Shown in pieces: positions 7,750 through 16,485 of a stretch of 64,000 bases of DNA. The notes beneath the pieces were generated by a model that saw only the letters and a list, made by a program, of their open reading frames with translations, was not told the DNA's origin and ran no database searches. The position numbers and the translations under genes are program-made. How positions within the stretch are numbered: position 1 is the stretch's first letter; every line of letters starts with the position of its first letter. The DNA is from Candidatus Dadabacteria bacterium (GTDB lineage Bacteria; Desulfobacterota_D; UBA1144; Nemesobacterales; Nemesobacteraceae): NCBI GenBank assembly GCA_022822065.1, contig JAJECI010000010.1, forward strand, positions 186,001-250,000, in the 5' to 3' direction.

Positions 7750-8727
7750 ATGGGTGAAGAAGACGCCTTGAGATTTTTAGCCGACAGGTTCAAGGCTACT
7801 CAGAAAGAAGTTTTGACGGGGATAGGGGACGATTCCGCTGTTGTAAAAATCAGAGACAAAGCATGCCTTGTCGCCTCGACGGACACTCTCGTCGAAGGTG
7901 TCCACTTCCGTCTCGGGGCGCAGACCCCCAGGCAGCTCGGCAAAAAGGCCGTATGCGTCGCCATAAGCGACATAGGGGCGATGGGAGCGGTGCCGAGGTA
8001 CCTTCTCTGTTCTCTCGGCTGTCGGAGCGCGGACTCAATGGAGTTCATAGAGGATCTCTCGGAAGGAGTGGGAGAGGCCTGCCGGGAGTTTGGGGTCTGC
8101 CTTGTTGGGGGAAATCTCTCGGAATCCCAAACCGTTTTCATAAGCATGACGGCGCTTGGGGAGATATCGGGGGATGATATCGTCCTGCGCTCGGGAGCCT
8201 CCGAGGGAGATGACATATACGTAACCGGAACCCTGGGGGATTCCGCCTTGGGCCTGAGGGTCCTCTCGGGCGATTGCGGGATTGACGGGTGCGAGGGCGC
8301 CGTTTCAAGACACGTTGAGCCCACGCCGCGCCTTGAGGTGGGCAGGATGCTAGCAGAACGCGGAATAGCCTCCTCGATGATAGACGTAAGCGACGGGCTT
8401 TTCTGTGACCTCGGGAAGCTCACCTCAGAACACGGGCTGGGTGCCGAGGTAAGTCTCGGGAGTATTCCGCTTTCTCCCGGGTTTCTCTCTCTCTGCGCCG
8501 GGTTCTCCGAGGACGGCTACCGTCTTGCGCTCTCGGGGGGAGAGGATTACGAGCTTCTTTTCACCTCTTTTGCGCGGAACCGCGCCTCGATAGAGGAGGT
8601 TTCGCGCCTCTGCGGCATTGCTATCTCGAAAATCGGTTCCGTTACCGCCGGGGGGAAAATAAGATTCTTTGACGAGGGAGGAGACGAGGTTTTTTACGAT
8701 ACCGGGGGGTTTGAGCACTTCTGCTGA
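7750..8727 (+). CDS. thiL: Thiamine-monophosphate kinase
   Basis: This 325-residue protein belongs to the AIR synthase/selenophosphate synthetase-like ATP-binding family. GIGDDSAVV lies near residue 21, then STDTLVEGVHF, AISDIGAMGA, VGGNLS and MIDVSDGLFCDL, all ThiL signatures including metal-binding aspartates. It phosphorylates thiamine monophosphate to the pyrophosphate cofactor. The ATG lies about 12 bases behind a near-consensus -10 element, so initiation is likely leaderless; the N-terminus MGEEDALRFLADRF aligns with normal ThiL starts, so no upstream start is missing. thiD is elsewhere in the window (about 49.2-50 kb). Confidence 0.95.
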   Translation: MGEEDALRFLADRFKATQKEVLTGIGDDSAVVKIRDKACLVASTDTLVEGVHFRLGAQTPRQLGKKAVCVAISDIGAMGAVPRYLLCSLGCRSADSMEFIEDLSEGVGEACREFGVCLVGGNLSESQTVFISMTALGEISGDDIVLRSGASEGDDIYVTGTLGDSALGLRVLSGDCGIDGCEGAVSRHVEPTPRLEVGRMLAERGIASSMIDVSDGLFCDLGKLTSEHGLGAEVSLGSIPLSPGFLSLCAGFSEDGYRLALSGGEDYELLFTSFARNRASIEEVSRLCGIAISKIGSVTAGGKIRFFDEGGDEVFYDTGGFEHFC

Positions 8728-8750
8728 TTCCTCCACGGGGGTAGAATTTT

Positions 8751-10091
8751 TTGGGCGAAAATTTCATTCTGATTCTTTTTCTGCTGTGCTGCTCCGCGTT
8801 TTTCTGCTTCAGCGAGGGGGCGCTTTTCTCCCTCAGCCGTCCGCAGAGAGAAAGCATATCGAAGCAGGGAGGCAGAGTCTCTGCGGCCATAGGAAAGCTC
8901 CTTTCCAATTCCCACAAGCTCATAACCACGGTTCTTCTGGCCGACGAGATATTCAACATAGCCTACTCAAGCGTAATAGGTCTTACGGTGAGTAAATATC
9001 TCCAGGACACCCCGGAGCAGACGGTGGCCCTCGTGTCCCTGGCCATAGCCTCTCCCACGCTCCTTGTGTTCGGGGAGATCGTTCCCAAGACTGCGGGCGT
9101 GAAGTTCCCCAGAACCATTTCGAAGGCGGTCGCGCTTCCCCTTTATTTCTTCCACGTTGCGGTCACCCCGGTCAGGTGGGCGATCCTGTTTGTCTCCGGT
9201 TTTTTCATAAGGGCCTTCGGGGCGGATCTGGGGCACCGCGCGCAGGGAAACGACATTTCCTCCGACGAGCTTGAGATCCTGGTGGGAATGGGGAGGGACG
9301 AGGGAGTGCTAAACGAAGTGGAAAAATACCTCGCCGACGGCTTTTTCAAGCTTGAGGACCTGCCCGCCCACAGGATAATGACTCCCGCCATAGACTGCTT
9401 CACGCTTCCCCACGATATTGAGGTGAGGGAGGCCGTGGGCCGGATCCGCCAGGCGGGCCGCTCCCGGGTTCCGGTTTACGAGGAGGAGAAAGACAACATA
9501 GCGGGCGTTCTCTACGGCAAGGATCTTCTCAAGTGGAATTTTACCGAGCGCAACCTCGCGGCCACCGTGAGCGAGTGCCTCAGGAAGCCGTATTTCATTC
9601 CCCGCTCCAAGCCCGCGGGGGCGCTTCTTCGGGAGTTCCAGATGCACAGGATTCACATAGCGATAGTGGTGGACGAGTACGGGAGGTTCGACGGGCTGGT
9701 GACCATGGAGGACATACTGGAGGAGCTTTTCGGGGAGATAGAGGATGAAAGATCGGTGCCCAACAAGATTGCTCCCGCGCTCGGCGGCGGGGCGATCACG
9801 ATCCCCGGGGGAATGAAGATAGAGGAATTCAACGACGACTATCTTTTCTCGGTCGCGCGCTCGGCGGGGCTTGCGAACTTGGGAGGCATACTGGAGGAGG
9901 CCGTGATCCCGCTTCGGATGGAAAACGAGACCATGGGCGGTTTCGTGTTCGATCTTTTCGGCAGACTGCCCGCCGAAGGGGAAAAAATAGGGTTCGGCGG
10001 ACTGGTTTTCACGGTGAAGAGCAAGGAAGGGAAAAGGATTTCCGAGATAAGGGTCGACATCGACAGGGAGGCGCACGGCGGTGTCCATTGA
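8751..10091 (+). CDS. CNNM/CBS/CorC-domain membrane protein (first copy)
   Basis: This 446-residue protein has an N-terminal CNNM (DUF21) membrane domain (about 1-170, several helices, FSEGALFSLSRPQRE), a CBS pair (about 205-330; IMTPAIDCFTLP and VVDEYGRFDGLVTMEDILEELFGEI) and a C-terminal CorC/HlyC transporter-associated domain. Family members are linked to Mg2+ or other divalent cation export; the hemolysin C label is historical. The start is TTG at 8751 behind a G-rich stretch. It overlaps its paralogue by 11 bases, so the two are co-translated and may form a heteromeric complex (inference). Confidence 0.88.
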   Translation: MGENFILILFLLCCSAFFCFSEGALFSLSRPQRESISKQGGRVSAAIGKLLSNSHKLITTVLLADEIFNIAYSSVIGLTVSKYLQDTPEQTVALVSLAIASPTLLVFGEIVPKTAGVKFPRTISKAVALPLYFFHVAVTPVRWAILFVSGFFIRAFGADLGHRAQGNDISSDELEILVGMGRDEGVLNEVEKYLADGFFKLEDLPAHRIMTPAIDCFTLPHDIEVREAVGRIRQAGRSRVPVYEEEKDNIAGVLYGKDLLKWNFTERNLAATVSECLRKPYFIPRSKPAGALLREFQMHRIHIAIVVDEYGRFDGLVTMEDILEELFGEIEDERSVPNKIAPALGGGAITIPGGMKIEEFNDDYLFSVARSAGLANLGGILEEAVIPLRMENETMGGFVFDLFGRLPAEGEKIGFGGLVFTVKSKEGKRISEIRVDIDREAHGGVH

Positions 10092-11301
10092 ATTAGTGGT
10101 TCTTCTTATTTTGCTGTTTCTGATTCTGCAGGCGTTTTTCGCCGGCTCGGAAATAGCCCTCATCTCCTGCGACAAGATAAAGATGAGGTCCCTCGCCGAT
10201 GAGGGCTCCGCCGCCGCGGGCCTGGTTCTCGACGCCTACTCGAAGATCGAGAGCTTCATCGGCACCACCCTCATAGGGGTTAACCTTTCCCTCATAATAA
10301 ACACCCTGGTGCTCACCTTTTATTTCGAGGAGACCGTCGGGCAACGAAGCGGTCTCTACACGGTGGCCGTGCTCTCCCCGCTCATCGTCGTTTTCGGCCA
10401 GGTGGTTCCCAAGGCGGTCTTCGAGAGCAAGCGGAACTCAATAGTGCTCTGGATCATCTATCCGCTCTGGGTTTTCTCCAAGCTTTTTTACCCGGTGCTT
10501 TTCTTCGTCAATCTCTTCACCCGGGGGATATTGAACCGCAAGAACATGAGTGCCATAACCCGTGAGGAGCTTGAGGACGTGATGGAGGAAGACGAGGGCA
10601 AGCCGAGCTCTGACTACAAAAGAAGGGTTCTTCGCGGGATTTTCGGCTACTCCGAGACCACGGTCGGAGAGATAATGATCCCACTTGTCAAGGTGGATGC
10701 TCTTGAGAGAAGGTCCACGCTTCGCGACGTCAGGAGGCTCATAGCGGAAAAAAGCCACTCGAGAATCCCGATTTTCAGCGATCGGGTCGACAATATAATT
10801 GGCATACTCAACTCGTTTTACGTTCTCGGCGAGCAGGACCTTGACAAGAGCGTCGAGCAATATGCCCTTCCTCCCTTCTACGTTCCGGAATCGAAGCTCG
10901 TGAACGAACTTATGGACGAGATGAAGGGGGGGCGCGCCGGAATGGCCGTCGTGGTTGACGAGTACGGGGGGTCGGTCGGAATCATAACCCTCGAGGACAT
11001 CATCGAGGAGGTGGTGGGGGAGATAGAGGATGAGTACGACACCGGCGAGACCCCGTGGAGAAGGCTCGGCCTCGGACAGTATCTCATAGACCCCACGGTC
11101 GAGATAGGGCGGCTTAACGACGGCCTCGGACTCGCCATTCCGGAGGGCGAGGATTACGAGACGCTGGCAGGATTCCTTCTATACACGCACGGTTCGATTC
11201 CCGCCCCTGGGACCGTGATAGTCTTCGGGAGAAAAACTTTCACTGTCGTTTCCTCAACCCCGAGGATGATAGGCGAGGTTCACCTGCGGACGGGGAAATA
11301 A
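10081..11301 (+). CDS. CNNM/CBS/CorC-domain membrane protein (second copy)
   Basis: This 406-residue paralogue has the same order: CNNM membrane domain (about 1-160; FFAGSEIALISCDKIKMRSL), CBS pair (MIPLVKVDALERRST; VVDEYGGSVGIITLEDIIEE) and a C-terminal CorC/HlyC domain. Translation starts at GTG 10081 inside the end of the first copy. Substrate is not predictable from sequence; divalent-cation efflux is the best-supported role for the family. The two copies are clearly diverged and do not look like a recent duplication. Confidence 0.88.
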   Translation: MSIELVVLLILLFLILQAFFAGSEIALISCDKIKMRSLADEGSAAAGLVLDAYSKIESFIGTTLIGVNLSLIINTLVLTFYFEETVGQRSGLYTVAVLSPLIVVFGQVVPKAVFESKRNSIVLWIIYPLWVFSKLFYPVLFFVNLFTRGILNRKNMSAITREELEDVMEEDEGKPSSDYKRRVLRGIFGYSETTVGEIMIPLVKVDALERRSTLRDVRRLIAEKSHSRIPIFSDRVDNIIGILNSFYVLGEQDLDKSVEQYALPPFYVPESKLVNELMDEMKGGRAGMAVVVDEYGGSVGIITLEDIIEEVVGEIEDEYDTGETPWRRLGLGQYLIDPTVEIGRLNDGLGLAIPEGEDYETLAGFLLYTHGSIPAPGTVIVFGRKTFTVVSSTPRMIGEVHLRTGK

Positions 11302-11333
11302 TCGCGGAGAGTGTCGGCGCCGAGATGCCCGGG

Positions 11334-11933
11334 TCAGTGAAGAGGCTCCTCCCGCAGAAGTTCCTTTGCTATCAGTTTTCTGTATGATTCAAGCGGCTGG
11401 ATCCCATGTACCCTGAGTTCTCCAAGGTAAAGGGTAGGGACGCCGAGAACCGTGTTTTCCCGGGCGCTTTCCATATTCTTCTCTATTTTTTCCGAGAAGC
11501 TTCTTTTCCGAAGAGACTCTGAGAGCTCCTCGGGACAAAGCCCCGCAACCTCGCCCGCCTCTAAAACGGTTTCGAGAAGACCTATGTTTTTCCCTTCCCT
11601 GAAATAGGCCGCGTAACAGGCCTTGTGGAATTCCATGAACCTGTTTTTCTCCTTCGCAAACTCCGCTCCCTCGAGGCAGAGCCTCGAATTGGTTACGAAT
11701 CCCGGGAGCTTTATCTCGACCCCGGCCTCGGCGGCCACGTTCTCAAGGGTTTCCGAGGTGCGGACGGTCCTCTCCGTTTTTTTCCGTCTTTTTCCCTCGG
11801 CGGGGTATTCGGGGTGAATCTCAACGCCGAGCCACTCCGCTTCGAGGCCGAACTCCTTCGCGAGTTCAAGCACCCTCTCGGTGGCCAAGAAGCAGAAAGG
11901 ACATATGTAGTCGTAATAGAGAAGGATCTTCAC
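11334..11933 (-). CDS. DsbA-family thioredoxin-fold oxidoreductase (FrnE-like)
   Basis: This 199-residue protein begins with a beta strand and a CPFC redox motif (YYDYICPFCFLATERVLELA), then the alpha-helical insertion of the DsbA/HCCA-isomerase family and a C-terminal GVPTLYLGELRVHG with the cis-proline typical of thioredoxin folds. No signal peptide is visible, so a cytoplasmic FrnE-like disulfide isomerase or oxidoreductase is likelier than periplasmic DsbA. The start is GTG. It lies convergent to corC and in the same direction as the TonB receptor, with about 100 bases between. Confidence 0.8.
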   Translation of the reverse strand: MKILLYYDYICPFCFLATERVLELAKEFGLEAEWLGVEIHPEYPAEGKRRKKTERTVRTSETLENVAAEAGVEIKLPGFVTNSRLCLEGAEFAKEKNRFMEFHKACYAAYFREGKNIGLLETVLEAGEVAGLCPEELSESLRKRSFSEKIEKNMESARENTVLGVPTLYLGELRVHGIQPLESYRKLIAKELLREEPLH

Positions 11934-12032
11934 GTTCCTGTAAGGATACCCAAGCGCGGTTTTTTCGGAAAGAAAAGACTTCCGTATAGGGTCAGGTCTT
12001 TTTATCCTTCAGCAGTGAAGCGGCAACGCGCA

Positions 12033-14576
12033 TCAGATCTCAAACTTCGCGGTCAGGAATAATGTGCGCCCCAGGATCGAATCTAGATACAGTATGTGAT
12101 CCTCATCGGGATCAGGGCGGGACTGACCCTCATTGCCGATATTCAGAACGCCTCCCGTGAGTTCAAACCAGTTAAAGCCGAAAACGTTTCTCCAGCTAAG
12201 CGCTATATCGTGCCCTACCCACCTTCTGAAAGTTTTTGTGTCGGTTTCGTTCCGGAAGGACGTGACCGCGTGCGTGTTCCACTGCACTGTCAGGTCGTTG
12301 CGGTCTGCGCGGAGCAGAACATGAATGCGGTTGCGCGGAATATCTCCGGGCTGCGTTTCCCCTCCTACGCGTCTTTCGTAATTCGTTATCCTGATCCAGT
12401 TGGCATTGAGCATGAAATCAGCCAGGTCGGTTTTCAGGTCGCCGCCGAGCCGAGCCGTGAACCCGTCCATGTCAGTCTCTCCGCTGTTGGTCAGCGGGTT
12501 GCGGATTTCTGTTAATCGACCGTCGGACCGTGTCACGCTCAGTCCCGGATACTCGTTAAGCCTCCCGCTTCTCTCCAGGCTGATGACGAACTGCGTGTTA
12601 AGCGTGGTGGGTGTTTCCTGGAGACGGAGACGGAACCAGTCGAAGTCGGCCGAAAAGGGGCCCCAGCCCGCGGAGACACCGGCGCCAAGGCTTTCGGCCT
12701 CGTCCGGTTCCAGTTCCGGGTTACCGCTTGTGACCACCCGCACCTGGTCCCTGGGGCAATCGGGAGTCGGCGTATCGGCGTCGCATACATACGGGTAATA
12801 AACGAATTCCTCTACATGCAGGGCTGCGAAGCTGGGAGCCCTTGCTCCCCCGCTCCATGATGCGCGTAGCGCAATATTGGGTATTACGCGGTAAAGAGTC
12901 GCTATCCTGTGCGAAAACGCTCCCCCGACGTCGTCAAAATCATCGTGGCGAAGGGCAAAGGACACATCCAGCGCGTTCCCCAAGGGCACCAGAATATCGC
13001 CGAAAGCTGACAAACGCCGACGCTCTGCCATCAGCGTCGGTGAAGATCCCCCTAGCACATCATCCGCATCAACCGGCTCACCGCTGAGATTGAAATATTC
13101 CTTGGAACTGCCTGCCTCTATTTTAGCGATCTGCAGACCGGTGCTCCAGCGAAGCTTGTTGCCCATAAGTTCAAACAGCGGGCCGTCGAGGGACACCCCC
13201 GCCTCAAGGTGTTCATCTTCATATTTCCTTTCGCTGCGCACGCTGCTTTCGCTGATTGCGGCCCTGTGCTCTTCGGCTTCGGAAAGCGGATTCCGGATGT
13301 CGTAATCTCCGCTTTCAATAGCGGCGTTTATTACGGGTTCATTAATGAACGTGTGGCCAGCTACGGCATAGTCGTAGCGATTGTAGTGAATATAGCCGTC
13401 ATATCCTATGTTGTCTTTAATTTCCCCTCGCAGCCCCAGCGCAATATCATATTCTTCAAGGTCAGAATCCCATTGGCGGTTGCCATGCCCCAGGAAGCGG
13501 TGGCCAACCGTGATGCTCTCGGGGAAATTGCTCTCGTCAAGACCTTCAAAGTTCCCGCTTTCAATCAGGCTGTTTCTCAGCATCTCGTCCGGAGCAATAG
13601 GAAAAACGTTCGGATCCGGCGCATACAGGAACCTTAGTTCTTCCTTGATCGCGCGTCCCTCAATATATATGTCGGCCGCATCGCCTACCGGATAACTGAA
13701 ATCCATAAACGCGCTGTCGTTCCGCCTGCGGTCTAGATGCCACGCGATATCCGCATAGGCGAACCCGCAGACGGTACCGAAAAATCCGCCCGGGGGATCC
13801 GTGAGTTCCCCTGTATACACACTTTCATCGCAGTCGCCTAGGGGCCCAGATACCCTTCCTCCGTCATTTTTTACCAAAAAAACCGTGTTGCCTAGAGGTG
13901 ACACTCCTTCGGTATCGGCGAGGGAACCTCCGGCTTGATATCTGGCGCGGCTGTAATCGCGGTCGATGTCGCGTACCTCGTCCCGCCGGAATATATCCAC
14001 GCCGACAGTCAGATTCCCCTCTCCCACGCCTGTGCCCCAAACAAGGCCTAAGTGTTCGGAATCGACGCCCTCACCGCGGGGCCGCCCGGCGTTCAGCTGG
14101 ATATCGAGGCCTTCATAGTCTTTTTTCAAAACGATATTTATGGTGCCGCCGATCGCTTCCCCGCCATGCAGGGCGCTTGTGCTGTCATTGAAGATTTCAA
14201 TACGTTCGACAGCCGCGACCGGAATGGTGTCTGTATCAACCCCAGGGTCTGAGACCCGCCGCCCGTTAATGAGGATCAGAGCGCGGCCTTCTCCGAGAAC
14301 GAACGGCCTTTCAAGACCGAAACTGTTAAAAGCCGACCGACCCAACAGGTCAGTTATCCTTTTTACGCCTGAGAGTTCAATGTCCCTGCGGGTTATAACT
14401 TTCACGGGGTGCAGGCTCCCGGATATCGCTTCGGAATACGGCCGATTACCGACAAGATCCCCTTCCTTTGCGGCCGCGTCCCATGCAGTAGAGTGGCCCG
14501 TCGCCAGGACAAGCAGCGCGAGAATAATATTCCGAGGCGCAACCCGGTTAATTGCCTCATAAAATTTATGAATCAT
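12033..14576 (-). CDS. TonB-dependent outer-membrane receptor
   Basis: From the ATG at 14576 (AAGGAG ten bases upstream) this is 847 residues with a signal-peptide-like N-terminus (NIILALLVLATGHSTAW). A plug domain follows (VITRRDIELSGVKRITDLL; GRALILINGRRVSDPGVDT; VERIEIFNDSTSALHGGEAI), then a 22-strand-type barrel region with SGGARAPSFAALH and SGNPELEPDEAES, ending in an aromatic/charged terminal strand (LFLTAKFEI). It would import a large ligand using TonB energy. No ExbBD/TonB and no siderophore or cobalamin genes are nearby, and no riboswitch was recognised upstream, so the ligand is unknown. Confidence 0.92.
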   Translation of the reverse strand: MIHKFYEAINRVAPRNIILALLVLATGHSTAWDAAAKEGDLVGNRPYSEAISGSLHPVKVITRRDIELSGVKRITDLLGRSAFNSFGLERPFVLGEGRALILINGRRVSDPGVDTDTIPVAAVERIEIFNDSTSALHGGEAIGGTINIVLKKDYEGLDIQLNAGRPRGEGVDSEHLGLVWGTGVGEGNLTVGVDIFRRDEVRDIDRDYSRARYQAGGSLADTEGVSPLGNTVFLVKNDGGRVSGPLGDCDESVYTGELTDPPGGFFGTVCGFAYADIAWHLDRRRNDSAFMDFSYPVGDAADIYIEGRAIKEELRFLYAPDPNVFPIAPDEMLRNSLIESGNFEGLDESNFPESITVGHRFLGHGNRQWDSDLEEYDIALGLRGEIKDNIGYDGYIHYNRYDYAVAGHTFINEPVINAAIESGDYDIRNPLSEAEEHRAAISESSVRSERKYEDEHLEAGVSLDGPLFELMGNKLRWSTGLQIAKIEAGSSKEYFNLSGEPVDADDVLGGSSPTLMAERRRLSAFGDILVPLGNALDVSFALRHDDFDDVGGAFSHRIATLYRVIPNIALRASWSGGARAPSFAALHVEEFVYYPYVCDADTPTPDCPRDQVRVVTSGNPELEPDEAESLGAGVSAGWGPFSADFDWFRLRLQETPTTLNTQFVISLERSGRLNEYPGLSVTRSDGRLTEIRNPLTNSGETDMDGFTARLGGDLKTDLADFMLNANWIRITNYERRVGGETQPGDIPRNRIHVLLRADRNDLTVQWNTHAVTSFRNETDTKTFRRWVGHDIALSWRNVFGFNWFELTGGVLNIGNEGQSRPDPDEDHILYLDSILGRTLFLTAKFEI

Positions 14577-14952
14577 TATTTTGTCACTCCTTTTTGCCGC
14601 TTGAGTTTCTGAACCCCGTTTGCAATGGTGTTTCTGGCTCCCCGAACCCGCGTAAAGACATCCACTCCCCAAAAATTGCCACAAAACCAACCAGCTTTGT
14701 AAACCCTCGGTATTTACGGGCCTGAGCAAGCAAGAATTCGAAATTATTAGGAATATTCTATCTTAATTCTGATTTTAAAATCAACCCGGCTGAGCCGCGC
14801 CCTCATTATCCGCAAGCAAAATACTTGTAAAGAGTAATTAGATCGATTTATGATATATCGAAATCCTTGGGTATCATCAATCGCTTAAGGAATTGAAATC
14901 CGCAGTTAACCGAAACCTGCATGTTAAATTGGCAAAGAGAGGGGTATTTAAA
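14577..14952. promoter_or_regulatory. Divergent control region between TonB receptor and exported sensor-like protein
   Basis: This 376-base region drives both divergent genes. On the plus strand TTGTAA (14825-14830), 18 bases and TATGAT (14849-14854) form a plausible promoter for the rightward gene. An imperfect 17-bp palindrome with one mismatched pair (CGATTTATGATATATCG, 14844-14860) overlaps its -10 and could be an operator. The receptor-side frame stays open to about 14729, but the Shine-Dalgarno supports the start at 14576. No known riboswitch was recognised. Confidence 0.4.
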
Positions 14953-16302
14953 ATGATGAAAAAAGTCGCGGCAGTCACCCTGTTTTTCTTCTGTATAATC
15001 GCCTTTTCCGTTGCCCCGCCCGCTTCTGCCCACGACGGGCCAACCGCTGAGGAGGCGAGCGCGGGAGATATGGATGATATGAAGAATTTCTTGCTGCACC
15101 TCAAGAGGCACCGGGCGCAACGGGTCACGAGTGATGAGGGTCGAATAGAATTCCGAAACGCCATGAGAAACAATAACGGAGTATGGAGACACGACGACAC
15201 GTACGTAATTACCGTTAACAAATCCGGCGGCGACTCTTTTCAATCAGGCGATATCATACTTTTTCACGGGAAGCATCCCGAGGCGCTGAGCGCTTCCCTG
15301 AGAGGCATCCCGGTTTTCCGAAACCTCGTTGACATGGTGGAAGGAGCGGGCGGAGAAGTGGTCTGCGTTCGGGACAACTCCGGGGAATACGGCAACCATA
15401 TCTGCGCCGTTGAGGATTCGGATACGGGCGAAGCAGGGGATTCCTTCATACACGTTGGCGGGTTTGATCATGAGCTGAGGGAAGCGGATCATTCCAAGTC
15501 GCTTGCCGCGTGTCCCGATCTCTCCGGGAAGGGCTGGCTGAGCGCCGACATGGTGAATGACGAGCCAAGCCTGGTGCGTTATCTGGAGGGGGTTAATGAG
15601 CACATTGCCGAGGAGCTTGCCAAGGTTAGTCACTCCGGGGGAAGGCTTCCGCTCGAGAGAATGGTTCAGCTTATGCCGTGCTGGAGGGAACCGCCCTGGC
15701 AGTCGGGTTCCATATATTTCTACATAATTATCTATACGGACAAGCAGTACGGGATTTTTAACGGACTCACCCCGCAATTTCAGGACACGACGCTGCTTCT
15801 GATAGACGATAATGGCCTTAACGTCGGCCAGGCCGTGCGTGATATAGTGGAAGAACGAAACGAGGGTTTTCTCACCTACCTCTGGGATGATCCTGTTGTT
15901 CCGGGCGACGAGGTGGTCTGTGAGGAGACAGGGCCTGTTCCCGGCACGTTTCCGGAGAGTGAAGAGGGTGAAGAAGTGTTTTGCGAGGTGGGGAGTCCCA
16001 TTCCCGGCAGGTCCCCCGGCACCTCGGTTAAGCGCGGGTACTTCATACTGACGGACTTCGGTCTAGGAGGAAGTACGGAGTATGTCCTCGGTTCCGGTAT
16101 TTATCCGAAGTCTGAAGCGGGCGGCGGTGGCGGCGGAGGATGCGCGATTGTGGCAGGGAGCGGCAGCGAGCCTGAAGCTGCGGCTTTTAACCTGTTCTTG
16201 ATCGTTGCGGCGCTGTTTATGGCGATTTCGGGGAAAAGCCGCTCGGGCGAAAAGCTCCCGGTTCGGGATCTGCGGGCGCGACGGAAGAGCATGCGCCTGT
16301 AA
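14953..16302 (+). CDS. Exported Cache-like protein with C-terminal Gly-run/Cys/membrane sorting signal
   Basis: From ATG 14953 (AGAGAGG upstream) the protein has 449 residues. It has a clear signal peptide (KKVAAVTLFFFCIIAFSVA ... PASA|HD), then an extracytoplasmic region with Cache-like phrases (VWRHDDTYVITVNKSG; GGEVVCVRDNSGEYGNHI) that in that fold bind small ligands. The C-terminus has seven glycines followed by Cys397, a hydrophobic helix (about 411-427) and an arginine-rich tail. This tripartite end resembles CTERM-type surface anchoring signals cleaved by rhombosortase-like or CPBP-type proteases, with Cys a possible lipidation site. The function is unknown. It is divergent from the TonB receptor, suggesting a shared role. 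Confidence 0.7.
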   Translation: MMKKVAAVTLFFFCIIAFSVAPPASAHDGPTAEEASAGDMDDMKNFLLHLKRHRAQRVTSDEGRIEFRNAMRNNNGVWRHDDTYVITVNKSGGDSFQSGDIILFHGKHPEALSASLRGIPVFRNLVDMVEGAGGEVVCVRDNSGEYGNHICAVEDSDTGEAGDSFIHVGGFDHELREADHSKSLAACPDLSGKGWLSADMVNDEPSLVRYLEGVNEHIAEELAKVSHSGGRLPLERMVQLMPCWREPPWQSGSIYFYIIIYTDKQYGIFNGLTPQFQDTTLLLIDDNGLNVGQAVRDIVEERNEGFLTYLWDDPVVPGDEVVCEETGPVPGTFPESEEGEEVFCEVGSPIPGRSPGTSVKRGYFILTDFGLGGSTEYVLGSGIYPKSEAGGGGGGGCAIVAGSGSEPEAAAFNLFLIVAALFMAISGKSRSGEKLPVRDLRARRKSMRL

Positions 16303-16485
16303 AGATCACAGCCTTGCCTTAGAAGGCGCGCCGCGGGGAGCGGAACAGGAGTTTCTTTTTTACCGGATAGAGTCAAGTATCGCCTTTTCTGTGTTTGATT
16401 TCTATTCTGCTTTTGCCGGATAATAAACCAAGAACAAACGTATTTATGTTTCGGAGTGGAATGAGATTACTCTTTTAGATATTTT

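Noticed and set aside
9309-10175. 288-codon minus-strand frame across the two CorC-type genes
   Set aside because: It is antisense to strongly supported CBS/CorC coding sequence and has low-complexity composition.
14577-14729. Extended N-terminus of the TonB receptor
   Set aside because: The added 51 residues precede the signal peptide and have no start support; AAGGAG precedes ATG 14576.
14577-14760. Cobalamin riboswitch or Fur box before the TonB receptor
   Set aside because: No B12-box-like sequence or clear 19-bp Fur palindrome was recognised.
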